DNA from: Sphingomonadaceae bacterium
GTDB lineage: Bacteria > Pseudomonadota > Alphaproteobacteria > Sphingomonadales > Sphingomonadaceae
NCBI GenBank assembly: GCA_947454135.1
Contig: CANGJI010000010.1
Location: 1 to 53,360, forward strand
Length of the DNA: 53,360 nt
Direction: 5' to 3'
Positions within the stretch are counted from its first letter, which is position 1, and each line of letters opens with the position of its first letter. Below are positions 45,557 to 53,347 of this stretch, piece after piece. Below the pieces are notes generated by a model. The model was given only the letters and a program-made list of their open reading frames with translations. It ran no database searches and had not been told where the DNA came from. Both the position numbers and the translations under genes were made by a program.

Positions 45557-47241
45557 CCATGCCTGCCGCGCCCGCCGCAGAAGATGCGGCGCTGGCGCTG
45601 CGCGCCTTTGCGCTCTGGCCGGCGGGGTTTGGCGGGCTGTGGCTGCGCGGGCCCGGCCCGGCGCGCGATGCCCTCGTCGAACGACTTGGCCATGCGGTCA
45701 AACTGAAGCGGATGCCCGCGCATATCGATGGCGAGCGGCTGCATGGCGGGATCGACCTTGCCGCCAGCCTCGCCGCCGGGCGCAGCGTCTTGCGCAGCGG
45801 TTTTCTCGATGAAGCGCGCGGCGCCGTCGTCCTCGCGCCGCTGGCCGAGCGGATCACGCCTTCGCTTGCGGGCAGTGTGGCGCAGGCGCTGGACCATGCC
45901 GAGCCGGCCGAGCGTTTCGGCCTCGTGCTTCTCGACGACGGCGCGGAGCGGGATGAAGTGCCGCCGCTCAGCCTGACCGAGCGGGTAGCCTTTGCCTGCG
46001 ATCTGGGCAGTGCGGCCCCCGGCAGCCTTGCCGCAACCGAGCTTCCCGCCCCCCTCGCCTCGCCTGCCGAAATTCCGGCCTGCAGTATAGAGGCGCTGGA
46101 GGCGCTGGCGGCTGTCTCGCTCGCACTGGGTGTCGATTCCGGCCGCGCGCTGCGTTTCGCCGCGCTGACTGCGGGCGCTAGCGCACGCCTCGCCGGGCGC
46201 GACGTGGTGCTGGAAAGCGATCTTGCCGCTGCCGCACGCCTGGTCCTCGCCCCGCGCGCCACGCGCCTGCCGCCGCCGCCACCTCAAGATGAGGAGGAGG
46301 CCCCGCCGCCCCCTCCCCAGCCGCCGCCCGAGGGCGAACCCGACACCCCCGGCGACGAGGAGCGCGAGGACACCGGCACGCCTGATCCCGACCAGCTGAT
46401 CGAAGCCGCCGCTGCCGCGATCCCGCCCGGATTGCTGGAAGCCCTCGCCTCGGGCCGCACCCGGCGCGGATCAGGCAGCGGCGGCGGCGCACGGCATCTC
46501 TCGCCGCTGAGGGGCCGTCCGCTGGCGGCGCGGCAGGGGCTCCCGCGGGGCGGCGCCCGGCTTGCGCTTATCGATACCTTGCGCGCGGCGGTGCCGTGGC
46601 AGGCGCTGCGACGTGCGGAAGGCGAGGCGCGCTCCGGCCTGCGGATCATGAAGGACGACGTGCGCGTCCGCCGGTTCGAGGCCCGCAGCGCTTCGGTCAC
46701 CATCTTTGCCGTCGATGCCTCGGGCTCCGCGGCCTTCACCCGACTCGCAGAAGCCAAGGGCGCCGTCGAACTGCTGCTCGCGCAGGCCTATGTGAAGCGC
46801 ACCGAAGTCGCGCTGGTCGCGTTCCGGGGGCAGGAGGCGCAACTGCTGCTGCCCCCCACCCGCTCGCTCACCCGCGCGCGGCGGGCGCTGACCGAACTGC
46901 CAGGCGGCGGCGGCACGCCCCTCGCGGCGGGTCTCTCGATGGTTTGCACGCTGGGCACCGGCCTCACCCGCCGGGGCTATACGCCGTTCCTCGTGCTCCT
47001 GACCGACGGGCGCGGCAATATCGCGCTCGATGGCAGCACCAACCGCGCAGCGGCGACCGAGGATGCGCTCAAGGCAGGGCGCGCGATTGCGGCGGCAGGC
47101 CTTGCCGGCGTGGTGATAGACATTTCCCCCCGCCCCCGCCCCGAAGCGGCGGCCATCGCCTCGGCCATGCAGGCACGCTACGTGCCCTTGCCGCAGGCCA
47201 ATGCCGCCACGCTCAGCAAGGTCATCGGGGCGCTGACGTGA
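45553..47241 (+). CDS. bchD: Magnesium chelatase subunit D
   Basis: 562 residues. The N-terminal AAA-like half lacks a proper Walker A. It is followed by a proline- and acid-rich linker (about residues 238-275) and a C-terminal von Willebrand A domain whose MIDAS starts VDASGSAAFTRLAEAKGAV, with LLTDGRGNI and the PRPEAAAIAS end. It bridges the BchI ring and BchH. Overlaps bchI (ATGA) and bchO (GTGA), so the three are one coupled operon. Confidence 0.95.
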   Translation: MTMPAAPAAEDAALALRAFALWPAGFGGLWLRGPGPARDALVERLGHAVKLKRMPAHIDGERLHGGIDLAASLAAGRSVLRSGFLDEARGAVVLAPLAERITPSLAGSVAQALDHAEPAERFGLVLLDDGAERDEVPPLSLTERVAFACDLGSAAPGSLAATELPAPLASPAEIPACSIEALEALAAVSLALGVDSGRALRFAALTAGASARLAGRDVVLESDLAAAARLVLAPRATRLPPPPPQDEEEAPPPPPQPPPEGEPDTPGDEEREDTGTPDPDQLIEAAAAAIPPGLLEALASGRTRRGSGSGGGARHLSPLRGRPLAARQGLPRGGARLALIDTLRAAVPWQALRRAEGEARSGLRIMKDDVRVRRFEARSASVTIFAVDASGSAAFTRLAEAKGAVELLLAQAYVKRTEVALVAFRGQEAQLLLPPTRSLTRARRALTELPGGGGTPLAAGLSMVCTLGTGLTRRGYTPFLVLLTDGRGNIALDGSTNRAAATEDALKAGRAIAAAGLAGVVIDISPRPRPEAAAIASAMQARYVPLPQANAATLSKVIGALT

Positions 47242-48113
47242 GCAAGCCGCTCGCATGGGAACGCGACGGACGCGATTGGCCGCATCGCGCCCTCAGCCGC
47301 TTCGTGCAGGCCGGGCCGCTGACCTGGCACGTGCAGGAAATGGGCGAAGGGCCGGTCATCGTCCTGCTCCACGGCACTGGCGCTGCCACCCACAGCTGGC
47401 GGCAGCTGATGCCGCTGCTGGCCGAAGATCACCGCGTGATCGCGGTGGATCTGCCGGGGCACGGCTTCACGCGCGGAAGGCCGAGCGGCGGGCTGACGCT
47501 GCCGGGCATGGCTGCGGCCGTCACCGCGTTGCTCGCTGCGCTGGAGCTCCAGCCCGACAAGCTGATCGGCCATTCCGCTGGCGCCGCGATTGCGCTGCAC
47601 ATGGCGCACAGCGGTTTTGAAGTGCCGGAGGTCGTCGGCCTCAATGCGGCTCTCTCGCCGTTTCCGGGGTTTTTCGCGCCGCTGTTTCAGGGCCTCGCCC
47701 GTGCGCTGGTGCTCAATCCGCTGGTGCCGCGCCTGTTTGCCGCCAGTGCGCGGACGTCTGGCGATACCGGGCGGTTCCTGATCCGCTCGACCGGTTCGCA
47801 CATCGATGCCGAGGGTGTGCGCTGCTACGCCCTGCTGCTCGGCAATGCGCACCATTGCCGCGGCGCGCTGGAGATGATGGCGGGATGGGACCTCGCCGGG
47901 TTGCAGCGCGATCTGCCGAAGGTGAAGGCACGGGTTCGCCTGATCCACGGCGCAAAGGATGCCGCCGTACCGGTCAGCTCGGTCGAACAGGCGGCGCGGC
48001 TGATCCCGCACGTGCAGCTCAGCGTACTTGCAGGTCTGGGCCACCTGGCGCACGAAGAGCGCGCGGATCTTGTCGCCGAGGCCATCATGGCCGGCGCGCC
48101 GGTGCATGCCTGA
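47238..48113 (+). CDS. bchO: BchO alpha/beta hydrolase of the Mg-chelatase operon
   Basis: 291 residues from GTG 47238, overlapping the bchD stop. HGTGAATHSWRQLMPLLAE (oxyanion region), nucleophile elbow IGHSAGAAIALHM, acid in LIHGAKDAAVPV and histidine in AGLGHLAHEE make a complete catalytic set. BchO-family proteins accompany bchI and bchD in purple bacteria; their exact reaction is not settled. In R. capsulatus bchO mutants remain able to make pigment, so it may have an accessory role. Confidence 0.93.
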   Translation: MSKPLAWERDGRDWPHRALSRFVQAGPLTWHVQEMGEGPVIVLLHGTGAATHSWRQLMPLLAEDHRVIAVDLPGHGFTRGRPSGGLTLPGMAAAVTALLAALELQPDKLIGHSAGAAIALHMAHSGFEVPEVVGLNAALSPFPGFFAPLFQGLARALVLNPLVPRLFAASARTSGDTGRFLIRSTGSHIDAEGVRCYALLLGNAHHCRGALEMMAGWDLAGLQRDLPKVKARVRLIHGAKDAAVPVSSVEQAARLIPHVQLSVLAGLGHLAHEERADLVAEAIMAGAPVHA

Positions 48114-48130
48114 AAGGGAGGGAAACACGC

Positions 48131-48268
48131 GTGGCTCAGAACTTCGGATGGATCGAAATGGTCGTGTTCGGCGGCATCGCGCTGGGCATCGGGGTGTGGC
48201 AGCTGATCTCGATCAACCGCGAGATCGCGCGCGACAAGGCCAGGAAGGACGCTGGCGGGAAGGACTGA
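48131..48268 (+). CDS. 45-residue single-span membrane protein after bchO
   Basis: From GTG 48131: MAQNFGWIEMVVFGGIALGI and on to GGKD. AGGGAGG lies 9-10 nt upstream and the gene begins 17 bp after bchO. One hydrophobic span (about 7-26) is followed by a charged tail (NREIARDKARKD), N-out/C-in by charge. I recognise no named family. Position at the end of bchIDO suggests a role in the photosynthetic apparatus or chelatase anchoring, which is inference only. Confidence 0.72.
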   Translation: MAQNFGWIEMVVFGGIALGIGVWQLISINREIARDKARKDAGGKD

Positions 48269-48293
48269 ACGTCGATCTCGTGCGGTTATGCTG

Positions 48294-48392
48294 CTCTGGA
48301 TTCCCGCCTGCGCGGGAATGACGAGAGTGTTTTTCGCGCAGGTCTGAAAGTAACACATCCCTCGTCACCCCCGCGAAGGCGGGGGTCCAGAG
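48294..48392. repeat. Inverted pair of REP-like elements (BIME-like)
   Basis: Two 32-bp copies face each other: CTCTGGA-TTCCCGC-loop-GCGGGAA-TGACGAG (48294-48325) and its counterpart with CCCCCGC/GCGGGGG stems (48361-48392). The first hairpin is followed by TTTTT (48330-48334), so it can terminate the bchIDO transcript; the second can terminate crtC. Such units are dispersed in many sphingomonads. Confidence 0.8.
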
Positions 48393-48441
48393 CGCAACTG
48401 CCCGGTGGATGGACTGTGCCGCAGGCGCGAGCCTGACAAAA

Positions 48442-49563
48442 CTATCGCCGCGCCCGCGGCATCCGGTGCGGGATCAATTGCTGCACGACGGGGTTGCAGA
48501 ACCGGTCGAGCGATAGCGTTTCCTGCATCGCCACCACCGGCTCGCCATAGAGCCGCGCATGGAGCGTGGAGCGGGTGTAGAAGGGCGAATCCTCCCATGT
48601 CCGCCGCACCCGGGCGAGGCCGCGATCGGCGCGGGTAAGGCGCTCCATCTGCCAGAGCGTGTTGGGCAGCGGCGCAGTGGGCGGCAATTCCGCCTCGTGC
48701 GGGATGCCTGCCGAATCGAAGCGCAGCGCGCTGGCGAAGCTGCTGCCATCCCGGCGCTGGCCCTCGTAGAACACCGCGACATCCTTGCCGAGATGCGCGC
48801 GCGACCAGTGCCAGATGCGGAAGCCCTCCTCCAGCGACTCAGAGCCGCGGTTGGAATCGAGGTACGCGCTGCCCTGCCAGCTCAGCTCCGGCGCCTTCAT
48901 CTCGACCGAGATCCGGGCGCGCGGAGCAAGGCAGTGCCACACGTGCTTGCCGGCCGGATCGAGCGCAAAGGCCTCGGTGTTGAGCATTTCGGGCCAGACC
49001 TTGATCTGCCCCGCCACCCGGCGGCGGAACGGATTCATGATCCGCTTGTCGTGTTCCTCGATGTCGATGATCAGGCAGTCGCCCGCCCAGCGCACCGAGC
49101 TCGGCCCGATCACGAACTGGTCGGCCTCGGTCTCGATGGCATGCTCGGGCCGCTCGGTCATCGTCCAGCGTGCCCTCGGGCCATAGAGCGCGACGTTGAG
49201 CGCGCAGTGATCGAGCGGATTTCCGCGTCCCGACCGCTTGAAATAGGGTGAGAACACGCTGCCGATAAAGGCAATCACGGTGAGGCCGTGCTGGCCATCA
49301 TCGCTGAGCGCATCGACATACCACCAGCTGTAGCCGCCCGGCGGAACCGGCGCATCGAAGCGGGGATGAGCATCGCTATCACGGCTGCCCGGCGCGCGGA
49401 TGAGGCGGTCTTCCTCACCCTTCTGCAACAGGGCCCAGGGATCGGGCGCGGCCGGCGCCGGAGGCAGGGCGCCGTTCATCCGCGCAATGGCGGTCCATAC
49501 CGGCGACAAGTCCTCGGTCTTGAGCCCCAGCTCACCCTCTGCGTGGTCATTGCCTCGCCACAT
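48442..49563 (-). CDS. crtC: Acyclic carotenoid 1,2-hydratase (hydroxyneurosporene synthase)
   Basis: 373 residues from ATG 49563, with GGGAG 8 nt upstream; longer in-frame starts would run into the operator. The lipocalin-like CrtC fold is seen in VPPGGYSWWYVDALSDDGQHGLTVIAFIGSVFSPYF, CALNVALYGPRARWTMTER, WHCLAPRARISVEM and FRIWHWSRAHLG. It adds water across the C1,2 double bond of acyclic carotenoids, leading toward spirilloxanthin or spheroidene. It lies convergent to the bchIDO transcript and divergent from crtF. Confidence 0.93.
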   Translation of the reverse strand: MWRGNDHAEGELGLKTEDLSPVWTAIARMNGALPPAPAAPDPWALLQKGEEDRLIRAPGSRDSDAHPRFDAPVPPGGYSWWYVDALSDDGQHGLTVIAFIGSVFSPYFKRSGRGNPLDHCALNVALYGPRARWTMTERPEHAIETEADQFVIGPSSVRWAGDCLIIDIEEHDKRIMNPFRRRVAGQIKVWPEMLNTEAFALDPAGKHVWHCLAPRARISVEMKAPELSWQGSAYLDSNRGSESLEEGFRIWHWSRAHLGKDVAVFYEGQRRDGSSFASALRFDSAGIPHEAELPPTAPLPNTLWQMERLTRADRGLARVRRTWEDSPFYTRSTLHARLYGEPVVAMQETLSLDRFCNPVVQQLIPHRMPRARR

Positions 49564-49629
49564 GGGTCTTTCTCCCTCGCCCGCCAATTCGCCGGGTGTG
49601 ACAGGGATGATTGACGCATTGCTCCTAAA

Positions 49630-49647
49630 TGTCCAATGTAATTGACA
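49630..49647. promoter_or_regulatory. PpsR/CrtJ-type operator between crtC and crtF
   Basis: TGT-N12-ACA matches exactly at 49630-49632 and 49645-49647 in the 85-bp divergent gap. PpsR/CrtJ represses bch, crt and puc genes under aerobic or light conditions. The box ends one base before the crtF ATG and lies about 67 bp upstream of the crtC start, so it could control both genes. Confidence 0.7.
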
Positions 49648-49648
49648 T

Positions 49649-50827
49649 ATGGACATGTCCAACCGTCTGGATTTGCCCCACAGGGCAAGCCTCAAGGAGC
49701 GCTGGATCGGCTGGCGCAACCGCCTGCTGATGAACCCCCGGTTCCAGCAATGGAGCGCCGCGTTTCCGCTGACGCGCCCGATCGTGCGGTCCCGCGCGCG
49801 CCGCGCATTCGATCTGGTGGCAGGGTTTGCCTATGCGCAGGTGCTGGCCGCCTGTGTCGAAGGCGGCCTGCTCGATCTCCTCGCCGAGGGCGCTTGCGAT
49901 ACTGCGACGGCCGCGAATCGCGCTCGCCTCGGGCTGGACGCCGCCGAGCGTCTGCTGCGCGCCGCCGCCTCGCTCGGGATTGCCGAATCGCTACCCGGCG
50001 GGCGCTGGACGCTGGGCATGGACGGGGCGGCGCTGCAGTGCAATCCGGGGGCACGCGCCATGATCCGCCACCATGCGCTGCTCTATGCCGATCTCGCCGA
50101 TCCGCTCGCGCTGCTGCGCGCAGACCGCAAGGAACCGACCGCTCTCTCCGATTTCTGGACGTACGCGCGCGCCAGCGCGACCGGCGGCGTGCCGCCCGGA
50201 CGGCAGGGCGATAGCGGTAACCAGCCTGCGGCCACGGCCTATTCCGCGCTGATGGCAGCCTCGCAGGCAATGGTCAGCGAGCAGCTCATCGCGGCCTATA
50301 AGTTCAGCCGCCACAAGGCGATGCTAGATGTTGGCGGGGGCACCGGCGCCTTCGTGCGGGCGGTCGGCATGGCCAACCCTTCGCTGCGACTCGGGCTGTT
50401 TGATCTGCCCGATGTCGTCGCAGGGGCCGAGACCACGCTCGGGCGCGACGCGCTGATCGCGCCGCGACTGACGCTGCACAAGGGCAGCTTCCTCCACGAT
50501 CCGCTGCCAGAGGGCCATGACCTCGTCACGCTCATCCGCATTCTCCACGATCACGACGACGAGCCTGCGCTGCGTTTGCTGCGCGCGGTGCGCGCGGCGC
50601 TGCCGCCCGGCGGCACGCTGCTGATCGGGGAACCCATGGCCGGAGCCGCAGGCGGCGCGGCGATGGGGGATGCCTATTTCGGGTTTTACCTCTGGGCGAT
50701 GGGCTCTGGCCGGCCCCGCCGCCCCGCCGAACTTGGCGCAATGCTGCGCAGCGCGGGCTTTTCCAGCTGGAAGGAAGTCCCGACTTACCTGCCCCTGGTT
50801 TGCGGCGCGATCGTCGCCCGCGTGTGA
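49649..50827 (+). CDS. crtF: Hydroxycarotenoid O-methyltransferase CrtF
   Basis: 392 residues. N-terminal dimerisation part with LKERWIGWRNRLLMNPRFQQW and FPLTRPIVRSRARRAFDLVAGFAYAQVL, typical of CrtF. The C-terminal methyltransferase domain has SAM motif MLDVGGGTGAFVRAV, LFDLPDVVAGAE and FLHDPLPEGHDLVTLIRILHDHDDE. It methylates the tertiary hydroxyl made by CrtC. The start is ATG 49649 or 49655; neither has a clear ribosome site, and a leaderless message is possible. Confidence 0.9.
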   Translation: MDMSNRLDLPHRASLKERWIGWRNRLLMNPRFQQWSAAFPLTRPIVRSRARRAFDLVAGFAYAQVLAACVEGGLLDLLAEGACDTATAANRARLGLDAAERLLRAAASLGIAESLPGGRWTLGMDGAALQCNPGARAMIRHHALLYADLADPLALLRADRKEPTALSDFWTYARASATGGVPPGRQGDSGNQPAATAYSALMAASQAMVSEQLIAAYKFSRHKAMLDVGGGTGAFVRAVGMANPSLRLGLFDLPDVVAGAETTLGRDALIAPRLTLHKGSFLHDPLPEGHDLVTLIRILHDHDDEPALRLLRAVRAALPPGGTLLIGEPMAGAAGGAAMGDAYFGFYLWAMGSGRPRRPAELGAMLRSAGFSSWKEVPTYLPLVCGAIVARV

Positions 50828-50911
50828 CCGCAGCAGCCGCTGCGCCTTGTCCAACAGAACAGACCATCGGCGATGGTGCACAGCTTATCGCAGCATGAAC
50901 CTGCACAATGG

Positions 50912-50929
50912 TGTAGTGTTTGGTTGACA
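50912..50929. promoter_or_regulatory. PpsR/CrtJ-type operator upstream of bchC
   Basis: An exact TGT-N12-ACA occupies 50912-50929, about 82 bp before the bchC ATG. TTGACA (50924-50929) overlaps its right arm and could be a -35 element, with -10-like TAAGCT 16 bp later. bchC promoters in Rhodobacter carry two such boxes; I see only one perfect copy here. Further TGACA motifs follow at 50939 and 50951. Confidence 0.68.
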
Positions 50930-51010
50930 CTCATTCATGACAATGTAAGCTGACACTCGGAAAGCCCCCTAGACCGAACGGCACGCCGTCCGGCCCGGGC
51001 TGAGGGGAAA

Positions 51011-51952
51011 ATGGTCGTGGAAGCACTAGCGCTCATCATGGAGGCACCGGAGCAATTAGCTCTCAGGCCCCTCGCGCTTGATGCGCCGACCGGCTCCGAT
51101 GTGGTGGTCGAAGTCCGCTGGAGCGGGATCAGCACCGGCACCGAGAAGCTTCTCTGGACCGGAAAAATGCCAATGTTTCCGGGCATGGGTTACCCATTGG
51201 TGCCCGGCTACGAATCGGTCGGCAGGGTGATCGATGCGGGCCGCGATGCCTGGTCGCGGATTGGCGACTGGGTGTTTGTCCCCGGCGCCAGCTGCTTCCG
51301 CGATGCCCGCGGACTGTTCGGCGGATCGGCCCGCCGCCTTGTCCTGCCATCCACCCGCGCTCTCACGATCGACGAGTCGCTCCAGGCTGACGGCGTGCTG
51401 TTTGCCCTCGCCGCGACCGCGCTTCACGCGCTGGATGGCGGCACGCTCCCCGATCTCATCGTCGGGCACGGCGTGCTCGGCCGCCTGCTCGCCCGCATGA
51501 CCATCGCGCTTGGCGCGGCAGCCCCCACCGTCTGGGAAACCGATGCCCAGCGCAAGGGCGGCGCGGTCGGCTACGAAGTCGTCTCGCCGGATGAGGATCC
51601 GCGCCGCGATTACCATTCGATCTGCGATGCCAGCGGCGATTCGAACATTCTCGATACGCTGCTCGGCCGCCTCGCCCGCGGCGGCGAGATCAACCTCGCC
51701 GGCTTCTACGCCGACCGCCTGAACTTCGCCTTCCCCGTCGCGTTCCGCGCCGAGGCACGCATCCGCGTCGCCGCTGAATGGAGCCCGGGCGATCTCGACC
51801 GCACGCGCGATCTCATTCGCTCGGGGCGGCTCGATCTCTCCGGCCTCGTCACCGACGTTCGCCCGGCGAGCGAGGCGGCCGAGGCTTATCCGGCGGCCTT
51901 CACCGACCGGAACTGCCTGAAGATGGTTCTCGACTGGAGCAATTGCGCATGA
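51011..51952 (+). CDS. bchC: Bacteriochlorophyllide a dehydrogenase BchC
   Basis: 313 residues. MDR-type dehydrogenase: VVVEVRWSGISTGTEKLLWTGKMP and GYPLVPGYESVGRVIDAG near the N-terminus, LIVGHGVLGRLLARMTIALG as the NAD-binding region. The C-terminal half matches BchC (CDASGDSNILDTLLGRLARGGEINLAGFY). It oxidises the 3-hydroxyethyl group of the chlorin ring to acetyl in the last steps toward bacteriochlorophyllide a. Start ATG 51011; GTG 51017 has better spacing from GAGGGG. The stop overlaps bchX (ATGA). Confidence 0.95.
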   Translation: MVVEALALIMEAPEQLALRPLALDAPTGSDVVVEVRWSGISTGTEKLLWTGKMPMFPGMGYPLVPGYESVGRVIDAGRDAWSRIGDWVFVPGASCFRDARGLFGGSARRLVLPSTRALTIDESLQADGVLFALAATALHALDGGTLPDLIVGHGVLGRLLARMTIALGAAAPTVWETDAQRKGGAVGYEVVSPDEDPRRDYHSICDASGDSNILDTLLGRLARGGEINLAGFYADRLNFAFPVAFRAEARIRVAAEWSPGDLDRTRDLIRSGRLDLSGLVTDVRPASEAAEAYPAAFTDRNCLKMVLDWSNCA

Positions 51953-52944
51953 CGACTTTAGAAGCATCTGCGCGCGTTCAGGCGCTTCGTGCCGAGGCCG
52001 CGATCGAGCCCGACGCGATTGTGCCGACCGAAGTGACCAAGGAAACGCAGATCATCGCGATCTACGGCAAGGGCGGTTCGGGCAAGAGCTTTGCCCTCTC
52101 CAATCTCAGCTACATGATGGCGCAGCAGGGCAAGCGCGTGCTGCTCATCGGCTGCGACCCCAAGTCCGATACCACCTCGCTGCTGTTCGGCGGAAAGAGC
52201 TGCCCGACGATCATCGAAACCTCTGCCGCGAAGAAGCTGGCGGGTGAGGACGTGCGCATCGAAGACGTGTGCTTCCAGCGCGACGGTGTGTTCGCGATGG
52301 AGCTCGGCGGCCCCGAAGTCGGCCGCGGCTGCGGCGGGCGCGGGATCATCCACGGTTTCGAACTGCTCGAGAAGCTGGGCTTCCACGAGTGGGGCTTCGA
52401 TTACGTCCTGCTCGATTTCCTCGGCGACGTGGTCTGCGGCGGCTTCGGCCTGCCGATCGCGCGCGACATGTGCCAGAAGGTCATCGTCGTCGGCTCGAAC
52501 GACCTCCAGTCGCTCTACGTGGCGAACAACGTCTGCAAGGCGGTCGAATACTTCCGCTCGATGGGCGGCAATGTCGGCGTCGCGGGGATGATCGTCAACA
52601 AGGACGACGGCACTGGCGAGGCCAAGGCCTTCGCCGCATCGGTCGATATCCCGGTGCTCTGCGCGATCCCGGCGGACGAGGATATTCGCCGCAAATCAGC
52701 CAATTACCAGATCATCGGCCGGCCCGACAGCCAGTGGGGCAGCCTGTTCGAGGAACTGGCGGAGAACGTTGCGACAGCTCCGCCGCGCCGCCCCAAGCCG
52801 CTCGACCAGGACGGCCTGCTCGGCCTCTTCTCGCCCGAGGACACTGGCGGCAACGTCACGCTGATCCCGGCGACGCAAGCCGACATGCGCGGCGGCACCT
52901 TCGAAACCAAGGCTTCGCTGGAGGTCATCTACGATGACATCTGA
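51949..52944 (+). CDS. bchX: Chlorophyllide a reductase iron protein subunit X
   Basis: 331 residues from ATG 51949. NifH-like: P-loop AIYGKGGSGKSFALSNLS, IGCDPKSDTTSLLFGG, 4Fe-4S cysteines in GRGCGGRGI and VVCGGFGLP, and the switch region DYVLLDFLGD. It delivers electrons with ATP hydrolysis to BchY/BchZ, reducing the C7=C8 bond of chlorophyllide a. Overlaps bchC by 4 bp and bchY by 11 bp, so the three are coupled. Confidence 0.97.
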   Translation: MTTLEASARVQALRAEAAIEPDAIVPTEVTKETQIIAIYGKGGSGKSFALSNLSYMMAQQGKRVLLIGCDPKSDTTSLLFGGKSCPTIIETSAAKKLAGEDVRIEDVCFQRDGVFAMELGGPEVGRGCGGRGIIHGFELLEKLGFHEWGFDYVLLDFLGDVVCGGFGLPIARDMCQKVIVVGSNDLQSLYVANNVCKAVEYFRSMGGNVGVAGMIVNKDDGTGEAKAFAASVDIPVLCAIPADEDIRRKSANYQIIGRPDSQWGSLFEELAENVATAPPRRPKPLDQDGLLGLFSPEDTGGNVTLIPATQADMRGGTFETKASLEVIYDDI

Positions 52945-53347
52945 AGCCCGCCCCGCCCCTGATCGCATCGATGCCCTGATCGACGGACCGGTGCCCGACG
53001 CCCCGGTCGCGGCTGGGACCGATGGCGGTTGCCACGGCGGGACGGACCGGATGCGCGAAGCGGCGCGCAATGCCGGCAAGAGCGAAGTGCTCGATCGCTA
53101 CGCCGCCGACTACCCGGTCGGCCCGCACGATCAGCCGCAATCGATGTGCCCCGCATTCGGCTCGCTGCGCGTGGGGCTGCGCATGCGGCGCACCGCCAGC
53201 GTGCTCTCGGGCTCGGCCTGCTGCGTCTATGGCCTCACCTTCACCTCGCACTTTTACGGCGCGCGGCTCAGTGTGGGCTACGTGACGTTCAGTTCGGAGA
53301 CGCTCGTCACCGGCAAGCTGTTCGTGGACATCAAGGAAGCGGTCTAA
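52934..53347 (+). CDS. bchY: Chlorophyllide a reductase subunit Y, N-terminal part ending at an in-frame TAA
   Basis: 137 residues before TAA at 53345-53347. The visible part matches BchY: YPVGPHDQPQSMCPAFGSLR, MRRTASVLSGSACCVYGLTF, HFYGARLSVGYVTFSSETLVTGKLF with the cluster cysteines. Full BchY proteins are about 480-520 residues. After the stop the same frame reads K-L-A-D, which looks like the family continuation after EAV, so the TAA appears to interrupt a longer gene rather than end it. It could be a real nonsense mutation or a base-calling error. The rest is outside the window. Overlaps the bchX end by 11 bp. Confidence 0.85.
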   Translation: MTSEARPAPDRIDALIDGPVPDAPVAAGTDGGCHGGTDRMREAARNAGKSEVLDRYAADYPVGPHDQPQSMCPAFGSLRVGLRMRRTASVLSGSACCVYGLTFTSHFYGARLSVGYVTFSSETLVTGKLFVDIKEAV

